Positions 8,036 to 17,772 of a DNA stretch of 39,285 nucleotides are shown here, piece after piece. Each line of letters opens with the position of its first letter. Position 1 is the stretch's first letter. The notes beneath the pieces are model-generated. The model did no database searches. It was not told where the DNA came from and was given only the letters and a program-made list of their open reading frames with translations. The stretch comes from Methanospirillaceae archaeon. Lineage in GTDB: Archaea; Halobacteriota; Methanomicrobia; Methanomicrobiales; Methanospirillaceae. The position numbers and the translations under genes are program-made. The stretch is taken from positions 1 through 39,285 of the forward strand of contig JAFGOM010000082.1 of the NCBI GenBank assembly GCA_016926505.1, given 5' to 3'.

Positions 8036-8995
8036 TTAATTCCTGCAAAGAACCATGATCCTTCTCGTCAGGCTCCGGTGGATCCGCTGCTCAAAGAACC
8101 GGGTGACCAGAAAAAACTTTGCTGCAATATCTCGGATATCCCGGTGTGATACAACAACGGCAACCCCTTTTTTTGAGAGAACACGATTCATCTCAACAAA
8201 TGCAGAATAATACAGATTCTCAATCCCACCACCATAAATAACCACTGACTGGCCATACGGCATATCAGTCACGATCCGGTCGACCGTCCCGTTTAATAAG
8301 GGGAGCTTTGTTGCATCGGCAACAAAGACCTGGGCCCCCGGCAGGTTCATCCGGGTACCTGCAACCATTTGAGAACATGCATCACTTCCGATACAGGAAA
8401 TCCCCATCTCTCTTGCTTCAATGAGGGTTCCCCCGGTACCACAGAACATATCCAGCACGAGATCCCCGGGTCCTGCTCCTGAAATATTGAGGAGTGCCCT
8501 GATATAGCGTGGCATCATCACCCCGGGGTGAAAAAAAAGACGGTTGCCTGGTTTTCTCGCATGATAGGGATCCCGATCGAGTTCCCAGATGACCCGTCCA
8601 AAGTAACAGGTATCTTCAGATATCACTGCCCGGAATATATGGACCGGCTGAGAAACGGAAACCGGACCTTCAATCAGGCTGCCTATCATCCGCTCCATCT
8701 CGGCTGTTGAAGTTTCCAATCTAAAATGACCAATCTTTTTTACCCTGCCACAAAAAGGCTCTTTACAGTGGATCCCAAGTCGGGTAAGCATCCTGCCAAA
8801 ATCATCTGCGTCTGCCCTGCATTCACCAAGAAACTCTAAAACAGTATGGGTCAGTGCCAGGCGGGAGACAAGAGCAGGATCAATAACTTCAAGAAGGGCA
8901 ACCTGTGGCCTGAATGATATCAGGTGACCAACGCTCTCGGCCTCGGCACGTGGCAGTTCAGGGTGATCTCCTGACAGGATAAAGACCAGTTTCAC
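8036..8995 (-). CDS. tRNA (guanine-10-N2) methyltransferase, Trm11/TrmG10 type
   Basis: 319 residues. An N-terminal THUMP-like RNA-binding region (about 1-150) is followed by ARKPGNR-LFFHPGVMMPR and a SAM methyltransferase domain: LDMFCGTGGTLIEA at 181-194, GSDA, and the catalytic motif D244-M-P-Y247. Family members mono- or dimethylate N2 of G10 in tRNA. The motif is DMPY rather than the textbook DPPY; Leu or Met variants probably occur in this archaeal subfamily. It reads alone, about 210 nt downstream of cheY. Confidence 0.88.
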   Translation of the reverse strand: MKLVFILSGDHPELPRAEAESVGHLISFRPQVALLEVIDPALVSRLALTHTVLEFLGECRADADDFGRMLTRLGIHCKEPFCGRVKKIGHFRLETSTAEMERMIGSLIEGPVSVSQPVHIFRAVISEDTCYFGRVIWELDRDPYHARKPGNRLFFHPGVMMPRYIRALLNISGAGPGDLVLDMFCGTGGTLIEAREMGISCIGSDACSQMVAGTRMNLPGAQVFVADATKLPLLNGTVDRIVTDMPYGQSVVIYGGGIENLYYSAFVEMNRVLSKKGVAVVVSHRDIRDIAAKFFLVTRFFEQRIHRSLTRRIMVLCRN

Positions 8996-9208
8996 GCCTT
9001 ATGATGTAGCCTGTAAACCAGAAAAGGCTTGTCGGTTAGAGATCCCGCATCATTACCTCTGCAGATCAAAAAGAGCCGGATCCCGTTTATTCTGAATAGG
9101 TACGGCAATCTTTTAAAAAAGAAAAAAGGCAACCAGAAAAACAGGAGAAGACGTTATCTGAAAAATACCCTCATTAAGCATAAGAGGCTTTCATAAATAA
9201 CGCGGATA

Positions 9209-9568
9209 TCAGGGCAGGATCCTCTTTATGGCTTCAGAAAGATCACTGACGGTGAATGGTTTAACCAGGTACCCCGATGCACCATACGAAGCAGAACCTT
9301 CGACATGATGTGCCTGTTCTGAGGCAGAGCACATAAGAACCTTCGCCTTCGGGTCAGCAGTCCGTATCTCCTGGAGTGCCTTAATACCATCCACATTTGG
9401 CATTAAAACATCCATAATGACAACATCCGGATGCAGTGTCCCATAGAGTTCAATTGCCTCCGGACCACTTGAGGCTTCTCCCACAACCTCATGTTCAAGT
9501 TTGTGTAACATAACCCCAATGAGACGCCTCATGTATTCTGCATCATCCACTACCAGGAATCGTGCCAT
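9209..9568 (-). CDS. CheY-like single-domain response regulator
   Basis: 119 residues, receiver domain only. Acidic pair D8-D9, phospho-acceptor D53 in VIMDVLMP, S81 in MCSAS, aromatic switch Y100 and K103 in VKPF are all present. It resembles archaeal/bacterial CheY and would be phosphorylated by a histidine kinase such as CheA encoded elsewhere. The start follows a short AT-rich leader without a strong Shine-Dalgarno sequence. It lies between dnaJ and the tRNA methyltransferase with no other che gene adjacent. Confidence 0.9.
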   Translation of the reverse strand: MARFLVVDDAEYMRRLIGVMLHKLEHEVVGEASSGPEAIELYGTLHPDVVIMDVLMPNVDGIKALQEIRTADPKAKVLMCSASEQAHHVEGSASYGASGYLVKPFTVSDLSEAIKRILP

Positions 9569-9624
9569 AGGAAATTATTCAACACAGGGAGCAATAATAG
9601 TTTTGAGGTTAACCGGGAAGATAC

Positions 9625-9630
9625 AAAAAA
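9625..9630 (-). terminator. Oligo-T terminator after dnaJ
   Basis: Six T residues on the minus strand about 20 nt after the dnaJ stop, in a pyrimidine-rich stretch. This is the likely end of the grpE-dnaK-dnaJ transcript. Confidence 0.45.
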
Positions 9631-9649
9631 GGAGACGGATATAAGTGAC

Positions 9650-10804
9650 TTACTCCTTGTCACCGATGATATCATCGACTATTTTGTCAAAAAAGCCTTT
9701 TTTTTGCTTTGAATCGGAAGGATTGTGACCTTCCAGTACAAGGATCTGCTCATACAACGCCCTTATCTCTGAGTTAATACTCTTCGGGATCACAATATCT
9801 ACCCGTACCAGCAGATCCCCATGCCTTCCCCTGCGTCTGACCCCTTCTCCGGCAACCCTCAGTTTCTTGCCTGACTGAATCCCTGCAGGAACCTGTAACT
9901 CAAGTTTCTTCCCGTTTATTGTCGTAATCTCAACCCGGGTCCCGAGAACGGCCTGGGCAGGAGAGATGTGGGTCGTAGTCTCAAGGTTATCACCGGTCCG
10001 GGTAAAATTCTTGTCCCCGGTGACATGAATCTCAATATAGAGATCCCCGTTTGGGGCACCGTAATCCCCGGCTTCACCATATCCTTCCATCCGCAGGCGC
10101 ATACCGCTTTCGACACCTGCAGGAATATGGACAGATACCGTTCGCTGGACCCGTTCATGACCAGACCCGTGACATGCTGAACAGGGTTTTTCTGGAATGT
10201 TACCGCGTCCCTTACATTGGTCACATGTCGTCTGCCTGATAAAATTGCCAAAAGGCGTCTGGCTTTGCTGGCGAACCTGGCCGGTACCACCACAACGGGG
10301 ACACTTTTTCGTCTTCTTTGTCTCACTCCCGGATCCATTACAGGTCTTGCATGCCTCAGCATGCATCAGTTCAATCTCCTTATCAGACCCAAAAACTGCC
10401 TCTTTTAACGTTATCGTCATCCGTTTCAGGAGATCAGCACCACGTTGTGGTCCCCGGCTCCTCCCTCCGAAACCGCCTCCGAAGATATCACCGGCAAAGT
10501 CAAATATATCTCCGAATCCCGAAAAGTCAGAGCTGAACCCTCCGCTATACCCACTCCCGCCATAGGAGCCCTTCGAGGCATTCGTGAACCGTTCATGTCC
10601 CAGTTGATCATACTGCGCACGTTTCTGGGGATCAGAGAGGACACTGTATGCCTCGTTGATCTCCTTGAATTTCTCCTCTGCTCCTTTATCCTTGTTTACA
10701 TCAGGATGGTATTTCCGTGCAAGGTTGCGGTACGCCTTCTTTATCTCACTCTCTTCAGCTTTTCTGGAAACGCCAAGGATGTTGTAGTAATCATCCGCAA
10801 CCAT
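9650..10804 (-). CDS. dnaJ: Chaperone protein DnaJ (Hsp40)
   Basis: 384 residues from the ATG at 10804 ([14 protein letters not shown]); an in-frame extension to 10843 would run into dnaK and is rejected. The J-domain carries H33-P-D35, the motif that stimulates DnaK ATPase. It is followed by a Gly/Phe-rich linker (about 70-115), four CxxCxGxG zinc-binding repeats ([32 protein letters not shown]) and the C-terminal substrate-binding domains. This is a complete type I DnaJ. It lies 10 nt after dnaK and is the third gene of the operon. Confidence 0.97.
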   Translation of the reverse strand: MVADDYYNILGVSRKAEESEIKKAYRNLARKYHPDVNKDKGAEEKFKEINEAYSVLSDPQKRAQYDQLGHERFTNASKGSYGGSGYSGGFSSDFSGFGDIFDFAGDIFGGGFGGRSRGPQRGADLLKRMTITLKEAVFGSDKEIELMHAEACKTCNGSGSETKKTKKCPRCGGTGQVRQQSQTPFGNFIRQTTCDQCKGRGNIPEKPCSACHGSGHERVQRTVSVHIPAGVESGMRLRMEGYGEAGDYGAPNGDLYIEIHVTGDKNFTRTGDNLETTTHISPAQAVLGTRVEITTINGKKLELQVPAGIQSGKKLRVAGEGVRRRGRHGDLLVRVDIVIPKSINSEIRALYEQILVLEGHNPSDSKQKKGFFDKIVDDIIGDKE

Positions 10805-10814
10805 CTGCTCTGCC

Positions 10815-12653
10815 TCAGTCCTTCTTCTCGGTGAAGTCGGCATCGACTACATCATCATCCTGAGAACTGCCTGAACCGGCAGTCTCCTGACTGGCAGATG
10901 CCTGCTGCTCCTGCTGAACCTTCTCATACAACTTCGTGGTAACGCCAAAGACTGCCTCTGTCAACTCTTCCATCTCTTTCTTGATAGCATCGGTATCATC
11001 ACTCTCAAGGGCCGCCTTAACACTCCCTACCTTCTCAGAGATCTTCTCCTTGTCTTCAGAGTCAAGCTTCTCATCATTCTCTTTTAACATCTTCTCTGCC
11101 TGGAAGACAGCCATGTCAGCGTTGTTCCGAAGTTCGATCTCTTCTTTCTTCTTCTTATCAGCTTCTTCGAACTTCTTTGCATCATCAACCATCTTTTCGA
11201 TCTCATCATCAGAGAGTTTCTTGCTTCCCTTGATAGCGATCGCCTGCTCGTTGCCGGTTCCCATATCCTTGGCACTGACATTGATGATACCGTTTGAGTC
11301 GATATCAAAGGTAACCTCTATCTGGGGTATCCCCCGGGGTGCCGGTGGAATGCCGGTGAGCTGGAACTTTCCAAGCGTGATGTTGTCTGCAGCAAGTTTC
11401 CTTTCACCCTGTACCACGTGGATCTCCACACTTGTCTGGTTATCTGCTGCGGTTGAGAATATCTGGCTCTTCTTTGTCGGGATAGTAGTATTACGCTCGA
11501 TAAGAGGCGTTGCAATACCTCCGAGGGTCTCGATGCCAAGGGTAAGCGGGGTGACATCCAGTAAGACAATATCACTGGTCTCACCGGCGAGGACTCCTCC
11601 CTGGATAGCTGCCCCTGCAGCAACACACTCATCTGGATTGATTCCCTTGTCAGGATCCTTTCCAAGGATGGATTTGACCTTCTCCTGGACGAGAGGAACC
11701 CGGGTTGAACCGCCGACCAGCAGAACATGATCAATATCCTTTGCAGTCAGGCCTGCATCAGACATGGCCTGTTTTACCGGGCCGATGGTCTGCTCAACAA
11801 GATCCCCGATTAATTGTTCAAACTTTGCCCGTGTCAGATCGATATCAAGGAATTTCGGTCCTGATGAATCGGTGGTAATATAGGGCAGGTTGATGTTGGT
11901 CTTCATCGTCTGCGAGAGCTCGACCTTCGCATTCTCGGCTGCATCACGCAGACGCTGCATTGCCATGGGATCCTTTGAGAGATCGATACCTTCCTTCTTC
12001 TTAAACTCATCGATGAGGTACTCAACAACCCTCTGATCAAAGTCATCTCCACCCAGGTGGTTGTTACCTGCGGTAGATTGTACCTCAAACACACCATCAC
12101 CAAGTGTCAGGATAGAGACATCAAAAGTCCCGCCACCAAGATCATACACAATGACCGTTGCGTCACCCTCCTTGTCAATACCATACGCAAGGGCACTTGC
12201 CGTCGGCTCATTGATTATCCGCTCGACATCAAGTCCTGCAATCTTTCCTGCATCCTTTGTTGCCTGACGCTGGGCGTCATTGAAATAGGCAGGAACCGTA
12301 ATGACTGCTTTTTTAATGTCAACACCAAGGTATGCCTCTGCATCGGTCTTTAACTTCTGCAGGACCATTGCTGAGATCTCCTGCGGAGTATATTCCTTTC
12401 CATTCAGGGAATATTTTTTATTTGTTCCCATGCTCCGCTTGACAGATATCACGGTCCCTTTCGGATTCGTCACTGCCTGGCGTTTTGCAAGACTACCAAC
12501 CAGACGTTCTCCTTCCTTGGAGAACGCGACAACTGACGGGGTTGTTCGCCCTCCCTCTGCATTGGGGATGATCGTTGCTTTTCCACCCTCGATAATTGCC
12601 ATACATGAATTGGTAGTACCAAGGTCTATACCCAGAATTTTTTCTGAAGCCAT
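10815..12653 (-). CDS. dnaK: Chaperone protein DnaK (Hsp70)
   Basis: 612 residues starting [16 protein letters not shown]. The chosen ATG at 12653 has GAGGAG upstream and lies 4 nt after the grpE stop; an ATG-like start at 12668 would overlap grpE. The nucleotide-binding domain shows [21 protein letters not shown] and [10 protein letters not shown]. The substrate-binding domain begins near [14 protein letters not shown], and the tail ends in an acidic segment ([14 protein letters not shown]). It is an ATP-driven chaperone of bacterial type, acquired laterally by several methanogen lineages. It works with the adjacent GrpE and DnaJ. Confidence 0.98.
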   Translation of the reverse strand: MASEKILGIDLGTTNSCMAIIEGGKATIIPNAEGGRTTPSVVAFSKEGERLVGSLAKRQAVTNPKGTVISVKRSMGTNKKYSLNGKEYTPQEISAMVLQKLKTDAEAYLGVDIKKAVITVPAYFNDAQRQATKDAGKIAGLDVERIINEPTASALAYGIDKEGDATVIVYDLGGGTFDVSILTLGDGVFEVQSTAGNNHLGGDDFDQRVVEYLIDEFKKKEGIDLSKDPMAMQRLRDAAENAKVELSQTMKTNINLPYITTDSSGPKFLDIDLTRAKFEQLIGDLVEQTIGPVKQAMSDAGLTAKDIDHVLLVGGSTRVPLVQEKVKSILGKDPDKGINPDECVAAGAAIQGGVLAGETSDIVLLDVTPLTLGIETLGGIATPLIERNTTIPTKKSQIFSTAADNQTSVEIHVVQGERKLAADNITLGKFQLTGIPPAPRGIPQIEVTFDIDSNGIINVSAKDMGTGNEQAIAIKGSKKLSDDEIEKMVDDAKKFEEADKKKKEEIELRNNADMAVFQAEKMLKENDEKLDSEDKEKISEKVGSVKAALESDDTDAIKKEMEELTEAVFGVTTKLYEKVQQEQQASASQETAGSGSSQDDDVVDADFTEKKD

Positions 12654-12657
12654 AATG

Positions 12658-13200
12658 TTACTCCTCACAACCTTTTGATACGATTACTTTTGCGTGTCTG
12701 ATTATCTCATCATCTTTACAGTATCCACGACAGGCAACATCAATGATGGTACCTTCCTCTTTATCAGAAGGAACCAGGGCGATCGCCTCATGTTTTAAGG
12801 GATCAAACGGTTCTCCGACTGATGCAAAGGATGTGATTTTCTGGCGATCCAGGATCGATTCCAGTGCCTTTTTCAGGTTGAAGATCTCTTCTTTTGACGA
12901 CTCAGAACCACATGAAATGGCACGTTCAAAGTTATCTGACATCTCCAGCAGATCCCGGGCAAAGGAAGAGACAATGCTCTTTGTCCGGATCTCAAGATCG
13001 CGAATACTACGTTTTCTGACATTTTCAAGATCTGCAGCAAGTCGCAGATAGCTCTCATGAAGCTCGTCATAGCGTTTCTGTAACTCTTCCAGAGGATCGG
13101 GACTTATCTCTTCTTCACATTCCATCTCCGGTTCCGGTTCGGATTGTTCTATCTCTGGAGAACACTCATCTATGACATGCTCATCTGCGGGCTTGTTCAT
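12658..13200 (-). CDS. grpE: Nucleotide exchange factor GrpE
   Basis: 180 residues. An acidic disordered N-terminus (about 1-35) leads into the long dimerising coiled coil ([25 protein letters not shown]). The beta-domain follows, with the signature FDPLKHEAI and the end motif [28 protein letters not shown]. It releases ADP from DnaK. First gene of the operon; the ATG at 13200 lies about 32 nt downstream of a clear TATA box, giving a very short leader and only weak Shine-Dalgarno complementarity. Confidence 0.96.
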   Translation of the reverse strand: MNKPADEHVIDECSPEIEQSEPEPEMECEEEISPDPLEELQKRYDELHESYLRLAADLENVRKRSIRDLEIRTKSIVSSFARDLLEMSDNFERAISCGSESSKEEIFNLKKALESILDRQKITSFASVGEPFDPLKHEAIALVPSDKEEGTIIDVACRGYCKDDEIIRHAKVIVSKGCEE

Positions 13201-13231
13201 GATTCTTCACTTATCTATTGTATTGTAGTTC

Positions 13232-13239
13232 TATATAAA
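13232..13239 (-). promoter_or_regulatory. TATA box of the grpE-dnaK-dnaJ operon
   Basis: The minus strand reads TTTATATA, a near-consensus archaeal TATA box, in an A/T-rich context with a purine-rich BRE-like stretch just upstream. It lies about 32 nt before the grpE ATG, predicting a leader of roughly 10 nt. Heat-shock control is plausible but no specific operator is evident. Confidence 0.6.
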
Positions 13240-13338
13240 TATTTGTGCATTTCCATCTTTTGTCCGTAATAAATACAACGGTAATAATATTTTTAAAACG
13301 TGATTAAACGAAGAATTTTAGAGAAATAAGCGATATAA

Positions 13339-13491
13339 GTTGATTTTGCTTTATATTCACCAGAAGTTAGGATAGTGTGCTGCATCCATATCAGACTGAC
13401 AGAAGTTCTGCAGGCAGATATTGGTCCCGTCATGAAGACCGGATTATTATCTGCTACAAAAACCGGGAGCATTTTCATTGGTAATCCATCA
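13339..13491 (+). pseudogene. Possible remnant of thiD (HMP-P kinase), internal fragment
   Basis: In the grpE-purH gap (13201-13570), the plus-strand frame from 13339 to the TGA at 13492 encodes 51 residues without a proper start. Its middle, LTEVLQADIGPVMKTGLLSA, resembles the ThiD segment usually written QLxAVLxDIGxDAVKTGML. The preceding YSPE matches the LSPE/PPE that often comes before it. Nothing before or after in this frame continues the kinase fold. I read it as a decayed piece of a hydroxymethylpyrimidine (phosphate) kinase gene. The match is from memory and could be chance. The rest of this gap contains the grpE promoter and no other recognisable element. Confidence 0.4.
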
Positions 13492-13570
13492 TGATCCGGC
13501 AAAACTTCAAAGCATATGCCCGATCTGGTTTTCAATTATCTCTAATAAAAACAAAAACCAATAGGATACC

Positions 13571-15055
13571 ATGAAGCGGGCTCTTCTCTCGGTCTGGAAC
13601 AAAGACGGAATACAACAGCTGGCAAACGCATTGCATAACGCAGGCATTGAGATCCTTAGTTCAGGGGGAACCGGAACAACACTCAACGAAGCAGGTATTC
13701 CTTTTATTGAAGTATCCCAATATACAGGCTTTCCTGAGATGATGGATGGACGGGTAAAGACCCTCCATCCCCTGATACATGGCGGACTACTGGGGAGACG
13801 GGGTAAAGATGATGCAATAATGGCAGAGCACAACATCAGACCCATCGATCTGCTTGTGGTCAATCTGTATCCTTTCGAAGAGATGGCAGAACAGGGCCTT
13901 CTTCTTGAAGAACTAATAGAATTCATCGACATCGGGGGACCGGCAATGATAAGAGGAGCCGCAAAGAACTACCGGGATGTTGCAGTTATCATTGATCCTG
14001 CTGATTATCCTCTTGCTCTCCATGCAATCAAAAACGGAGGTTTTACCGAAAAGGATCGTCTTTATTTTGCCAGGAAGGTATTTGCACGAATGGCAGCATA
14101 TGATGGGGCGATCAGCAACTACCTCTATTCCCTTGACAAAGAGTTTCCTTCCGTTTACAGTACCCAGTTTAAGAGCGGCAGAATGCTTCGGTACGGAGAA
14201 AACCCCCACCAGACCGCTGCAGTATATGGAACTGAGGGAATCGCAGCAGCAGTTCCGCTCCAGGGAAAGGAGATGTCATATAATAATTACCTTGACCTCC
14301 ATGCTGCGGTTCTTCTTTTGCGTGAGTTTTCCGGCTGCACTGCAGTTATTGTCAAACACAACAATCCCTGCGGAGTTGCATCTGCAGATACCTCTCTGCA
14401 GGCATATATCACGGCACGTGATTGTGATCCCGTATCCGCTTATGGATCCATCGTTGCCGTAAATGAAGAGGTCGATCTCTTTCTTGCCGAAGAGATTGCA
14501 TCCACCTTTGTTGAGGTCCTGGCAGCTCCCTCGTTCTCTCCTGATGCACGCAGTATCCTTGCTAAAAAAGAGAACCTGCGGATTGTATCACTCCCAAGAC
14601 CCGCTGAAAAACCCCAGATCCGCAGTATTGACGGAGGGATTCTCATTCAGAAAACGAAAAATATTCCTGAATCCTGGACTGTCGTAACCGATCGGGACCC
14701 CAGTGCGAAGGAAGAAGAGTCCATGCGATTTGCAATGAAAGTCTGCAAACATACCAAGAGCAATGCCATTGTGTTTGCCCGGTCTGACCGCGCATTGGGT
14801 ATTGGTGCAGGACAGATGAACCGGGTCGAATCTGCGAGGATTGCTATCATGAAATCAAATGAACCACTGGATGGATCCGCAGTTGCATCTGATGCCTTTC
14901 TCCCGTTCCCGGATACCCTTTGTGTTGCCGCTGATGCAGGAGCTACAGCCCTGATCCAGCCAGGCGGATCTATCAGGGACAATGAGGTCATCGAAGAAGC
15001 AAACCGTCGCGGGATGGCAATGATATTTACCGGGATCCGCCATTTCAGACATTAA
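13571..15055 (+). CDS. purH: Bifunctional PurH: AICAR formyltransferase / IMP cyclohydrolase
   Basis: 494 residues, close to the bacterial length of about 510-530. The N-terminal IMP cyclohydrolase domain (1-190) starts RALLSVWNKDG and carries SGGTGTT and MMDGRVKTLHP. The AICAR transformylase domain (about 195-494) carries RYGENPHQ, the catalytic K262-H263 in VKHNNPCGVA, the DPVSAYGSIVA motif and QPGGSIRD near the end. It catalyses the last two steps of purine synthesis to IMP, classically with 10-formyl-tetrahydrofolate. Most archaea use PurP and PurO instead, so this is bacterial-type. An AGGAT sequence precedes the ATG. Confidence 0.97.
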   Translation: MKRALLSVWNKDGIQQLANALHNAGIEILSSGGTGTTLNEAGIPFIEVSQYTGFPEMMDGRVKTLHPLIHGGLLGRRGKDDAIMAEHNIRPIDLLVVNLYPFEEMAEQGLLLEELIEFIDIGGPAMIRGAAKNYRDVAVIIDPADYPLALHAIKNGGFTEKDRLYFARKVFARMAAYDGAISNYLYSLDKEFPSVYSTQFKSGRMLRYGENPHQTAAVYGTEGIAAAVPLQGKEMSYNNYLDLHAAVLLLREFSGCTAVIVKHNNPCGVASADTSLQAYITARDCDPVSAYGSIVAVNEEVDLFLAEEIASTFVEVLAAPSFSPDARSILAKKENLRIVSLPRPAEKPQIRSIDGGILIQKTKNIPESWTVVTDRDPSAKEEESMRFAMKVCKHTKSNAIVFARSDRALGIGAGQMNRVESARIAIMKSNEPLDGSAVASDAFLPFPDTLCVAADAGATALIQPGGSIRDNEVIEEANRRGMAMIFTGIRHFRH

Positions 15056-15222
15056 CCCCCCCACCCATGCACGTTTCATGTTATTAGAAATACCAATTTA
15101 TATAAACTGGAATAAAAAACCATCCTCATTCCCATCCATATACACCTTTAAAATTCTGATTCTCTTCTTCTCTCCGGAATATTTCAGGATAAAGTTATTA
15201 AAAAGGAAAGAGAAACCACACA

Positions 15223-15232
15223 ATTTTTATAG
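15223..15232 (+). promoter_or_regulatory. TATA box upstream of the CARDB-like gene
   Basis: The sequence ATTTTTATAG lies about 26 nt before the ATG at 15254. This spacing predicts a leaderless or nearly leaderless mRNA. Confidence 0.5.
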
Positions 15233-15253
15233 CGTAAAGAAAGATACTCATTC

Positions 15254-16801
15254 ATGTCCAGACAAGGAAAGATAACTGGCATCGTTCTCCTTATGCTGCT
15301 TATCAGTATCCCTCTTCTTTCCTATGTAGCAGCTGACAGACCGGCAGATCTTACCATCTCAAAACTTGAATCGCAGGTGATCAAGAGAGACTCAGGAAAT
15401 ACCATTGAGGTGATAACCGATCTCTACAACCAGGGGGGATCTCCTATCGGACCGGTTGAGATTGATTTTTACCTGGTTAATGAGGCATATCTTGACGACC
15501 CGACCCTGCCAGATGCGTATTCACAATGGGGAGGATTTTCAGTTGTTGATGACCCTATCGGGATAAAACAGTACTACCAGGATATCGCATTCTTCCCGCT
15601 TCCTGATATTGATCAAATGGATAACTTCTACATCCTTGCCGAGGTGAATGCCGATCAGGAGATAGATGAGATGTCATTTGCCAATAACCAGAAAGTCACG
15701 ACATATGCCATTCCCGGGATTGGCAAGCAGGGCCTGACCAACCCTGAACGTGTCCCCGTTGCACGACCAACCCTGGTAGTCAGGCCCCAGTCAGGGGATT
15801 ATGGCAAGCCGGATCTCATGATCTCTGATCTCGATGCGTATATTCGTACCAGGGGAACGAACCGGGAAGTCGCGATATTTACCGACCTGTACAACATTGG
15901 GACCGGCCCTTCAGGTGAGACGACATTAGATATCTGGCTGGTAAATGACGTGTATCTCAACGATCCCACGAGTCCTGCTGCCGAGAAGTACTCGTTTGGC
16001 CACAAGGAAATCCTCGAATTTATAGATCAACGGATGATCTATACAGACACCACCTATAACCCGCTTCCCAAGGTTGATATCTCCAACCCTTATTATGTCA
16101 TGGTCCAGGTCAATCCTGACTCCTCCATGGCAGAGGATGATTACACGAACAATATGGCAGTTACCACCTACCCAATCTCTGAAGAGGGACCGCGAATAGA
16201 TGAGATAGAAGGGGTCTCACGACCGGGACAGGCAAAAGAAGGAGCTCTTGAGTTCCTTGAGACCGGGCTTACTGCTCTTGATGATATCGATGATCTGATC
16301 GATCTCACCAATACCGCGGCAGCAGACGGCCTTGTAATAAAAGCAAAGTTATATGCCACCCAGTTAAAGACAGATGCCCAGTTTGCCTATATGAACCTGG
16401 ATGCCATGCAACTGAGTGAAGATAACCGGGCCATCGGGTATGATCTCCTGCGGTACTTTGAGTTCCTGACACAAGCTGCAGAAGACTATGTCAGCTATGC
16501 ATCATCACCATCTCCATCAGGAACAACATCAGGAAATGAGGCTGCCAAGTACCTCTCTGACGCAGAAGCACAGATTGCCAGTGCAAACACCTATTTAACG
16601 ACCTACCTCTCCAATATCGCAGACTGGGACTTTTCCATGGTTGGAGGAGAGAAATCACCTGAAGAATGGACGCAGTATTATATCGACCGCTATGACACTC
16701 TCATCAGCAAGATGAAGACCTACAAAGAAGCAACCGTTCAGGAAACACCAACCCTGCCTGAAATGGGCAGGAAAACCAATGCACTGATGAGCAACCTATA
16801 A
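15254..16801 (+). CDS. Secreted protein with two CARDB-like domains
   Basis: 515 residues. A Sec signal peptide is clear: positive start (MSRQGK), hydrophobic core (about 8-25) and an AADRP cleavage region near 27. Two homologous beta-sandwich segments follow (about 30-155 and 185-320). Each has PADL/PDLMISdL, TDLYNqG, a YLVNEAYLDDPT or WLVNDVYLNDPT block, and ends in NN-x-VTTY, typical of CARDB-type adhesion domains. The C-terminal third is alpha-helical and rich in Ala, Thr and acidic residues. There is no C-terminal membrane anchor, so it is probably released or attached to the cell envelope. Function unknown; a surface or matrix protein is likely. Confidence 0.8.
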   Translation: MSRQGKITGIVLLMLLISIPLLSYVAADRPADLTISKLESQVIKRDSGNTIEVITDLYNQGGSPIGPVEIDFYLVNEAYLDDPTLPDAYSQWGGFSVVDDPIGIKQYYQDIAFFPLPDIDQMDNFYILAEVNADQEIDEMSFANNQKVTTYAIPGIGKQGLTNPERVPVARPTLVVRPQSGDYGKPDLMISDLDAYIRTRGTNREVAIFTDLYNIGTGPSGETTLDIWLVNDVYLNDPTSPAAEKYSFGHKEILEFIDQRMIYTDTTYNPLPKVDISNPYYVMVQVNPDSSMAEDDYTNNMAVTTYPISEEGPRIDEIEGVSRPGQAKEGALEFLETGLTALDDIDDLIDLTNTAAADGLVIKAKLYATQLKTDAQFAYMNLDAMQLSEDNRAIGYDLLRYFEFLTQAAEDYVSYASSPSPSGTTSGNEAAKYLSDAEAQIASANTYLTTYLSNIADWDFSMVGGEKSPEEWTQYYIDRYDTLISKMKTYKEATVQETPTLPEMGRKTNALMSNL

Positions 16802-16810
16802 TAATCACCC

Positions 16811-16817
16811 TTTTTTT
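16811..16817 (+). terminator. Oligo-T terminator after the CARDB-like gene
   Basis: Seven consecutive T residues begin 9 nt downstream of the stop codon. This is the typical archaeal intrinsic termination signal. Confidence 0.55.
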
Positions 16818-16979
16818 ACCGACATATCACTTCTCCCTGATACTGAGGCCGGATTATACATTTTCCCTCCACATGAACTTTTTACAGAGCAATACATCAT
16901 AACGGTAACAGACAGAGTATCGGAAAAGAAGAGCAGGTAAAGACCGATACATTATTAGCTCTCATTCTGATCTGTATGT

Positions 16980-17597
16980 ATGATTCAGTGCTATCCCATC
17001 CGTGAACTGATACAGATAATGGTATCCTCTATCGGGACAATAACAGGATCCCTCTCTGAAGAGGAGACAAATACGTTTCTCCTGCTTATTGAGAAGGCAG
17101 AACGGATTTACGTAGCTGGAGCAGGCAGATCCGGGTTTGTTGCTAAAGCCTTTGCGATGCGCCTGATGCATCTTGGTATGACATCGTATGTTGTAGGAGA
17201 GACCGTAACCCCGGCATTTTTAAAGACAGATACCCTCGTTGCCTTTTCAGGATCAGGAACAACTGATTCCATCCTTGAAGTCTGCCAGACCGTTCAGAAG
17301 ATAGGGGGTACCCTCTGCCTGATAACAGCATCCAGGAACTCACCCATGGCAGCGTTAGCTGACAACCTGGTCGTGTTAGACACCAGTGAGACAGGATACA
17401 TGCAGGAGGGTCCTGATCATTTTGATATCAGACAGATTACCGGAGAACACCGGTCCCTCTCTCATCCCTGTCCACCCCTGGGCACTCTCTTTGAGACCTG
17501 TGCACTCATCTTTACAGATTCCATTATCACAGCACTGATGGAGATGAAGCACTGCAGCATGGAAGACATTGTGCACCGGTATACCAATATGCAGTAA
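16980..17597 (+). CDS. hxlB: 6-phospho-3-hexuloisomerase (PHI)
   Basis: 205 residues, the expected length for PHI. A single SIS domain is visible: VAGAGRSGFVAKAFAMRLMHLG, VGETVTPAF, FSGSGTTDSI and ITASRNSPMAALAD. The family isomerises fructose-6-phosphate and D-arabino-3-hexulose-6-phosphate. In methanogens it acts with hexulose-6-phosphate synthase to make ribulose-5-phosphate for nucleotides. No synthase gene is adjacent. The ATG at 16980 was taken; the ATG at residue 14 is a possible alternative. An oligo-T run at 17721 may end the transcript. Confidence 0.88.
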   Translation: MIQCYPIRELIQIMVSSIGTITGSLSEEETNTFLLLIEKAERIYVAGAGRSGFVAKAFAMRLMHLGMTSYVVGETVTPAFLKTDTLVAFSGSGTTDSILEVCQTVQKIGGTLCLITASRNSPMAALADNLVVLDTSETGYMQEGPDHFDIRQITGEHRSLSHPCPPLGTLFETCALIFTDSIITALMEMKHCSMEDIVHRYTNMQ

Positions 17598-17720
17598 GAG
17601 AGTTAGCATCGGCAATATCTTTCGGAAAATTCAGGATTTTACCGATCAAGACCCACCGGAAAAATCATACCATTGTTGCCCCGGCCCACAACCCTGCCTC
17701 CTGAAAGAAGTTATCTCCTC

Positions 17721-17726
17721 TTTTTT
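17721..17726 (+). terminator. Oligo-T terminator downstream of hxlB
   Basis: Six T residues in a pyrimidine-rich stretch about 125 nt after the hxlB stop, between the converging hxlB and methyltransferase genes. Confidence 0.35.
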
Positions 17727-17772
17727 CACTCTCCCACTCCCGTATGGCATTCCATGAATTCGGCCATCATCC

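Noticed and set aside
8255-8270. DMPY in place of DPPY in the tRNA G10 methyltransferase
   Set aside because: Motif IV of this superfamily tolerates variation at the second position and archaeal members commonly have Leu or similar there, so it is not reported as a defect.
10936-11730. 264-codon plus-strand ORF
   Set aside because: It is antisense to dnaK. It is Ser/Phe/Ile-rich as expected from the reverse complement of a conserved charged gene.
13293-13535. 80-codon minus-strand ORF upstream of grpE
   Set aside because: It spans the region antisense to the thiD-like fragment, has no recognisable motif and no ribosome-binding site. Probably chance.
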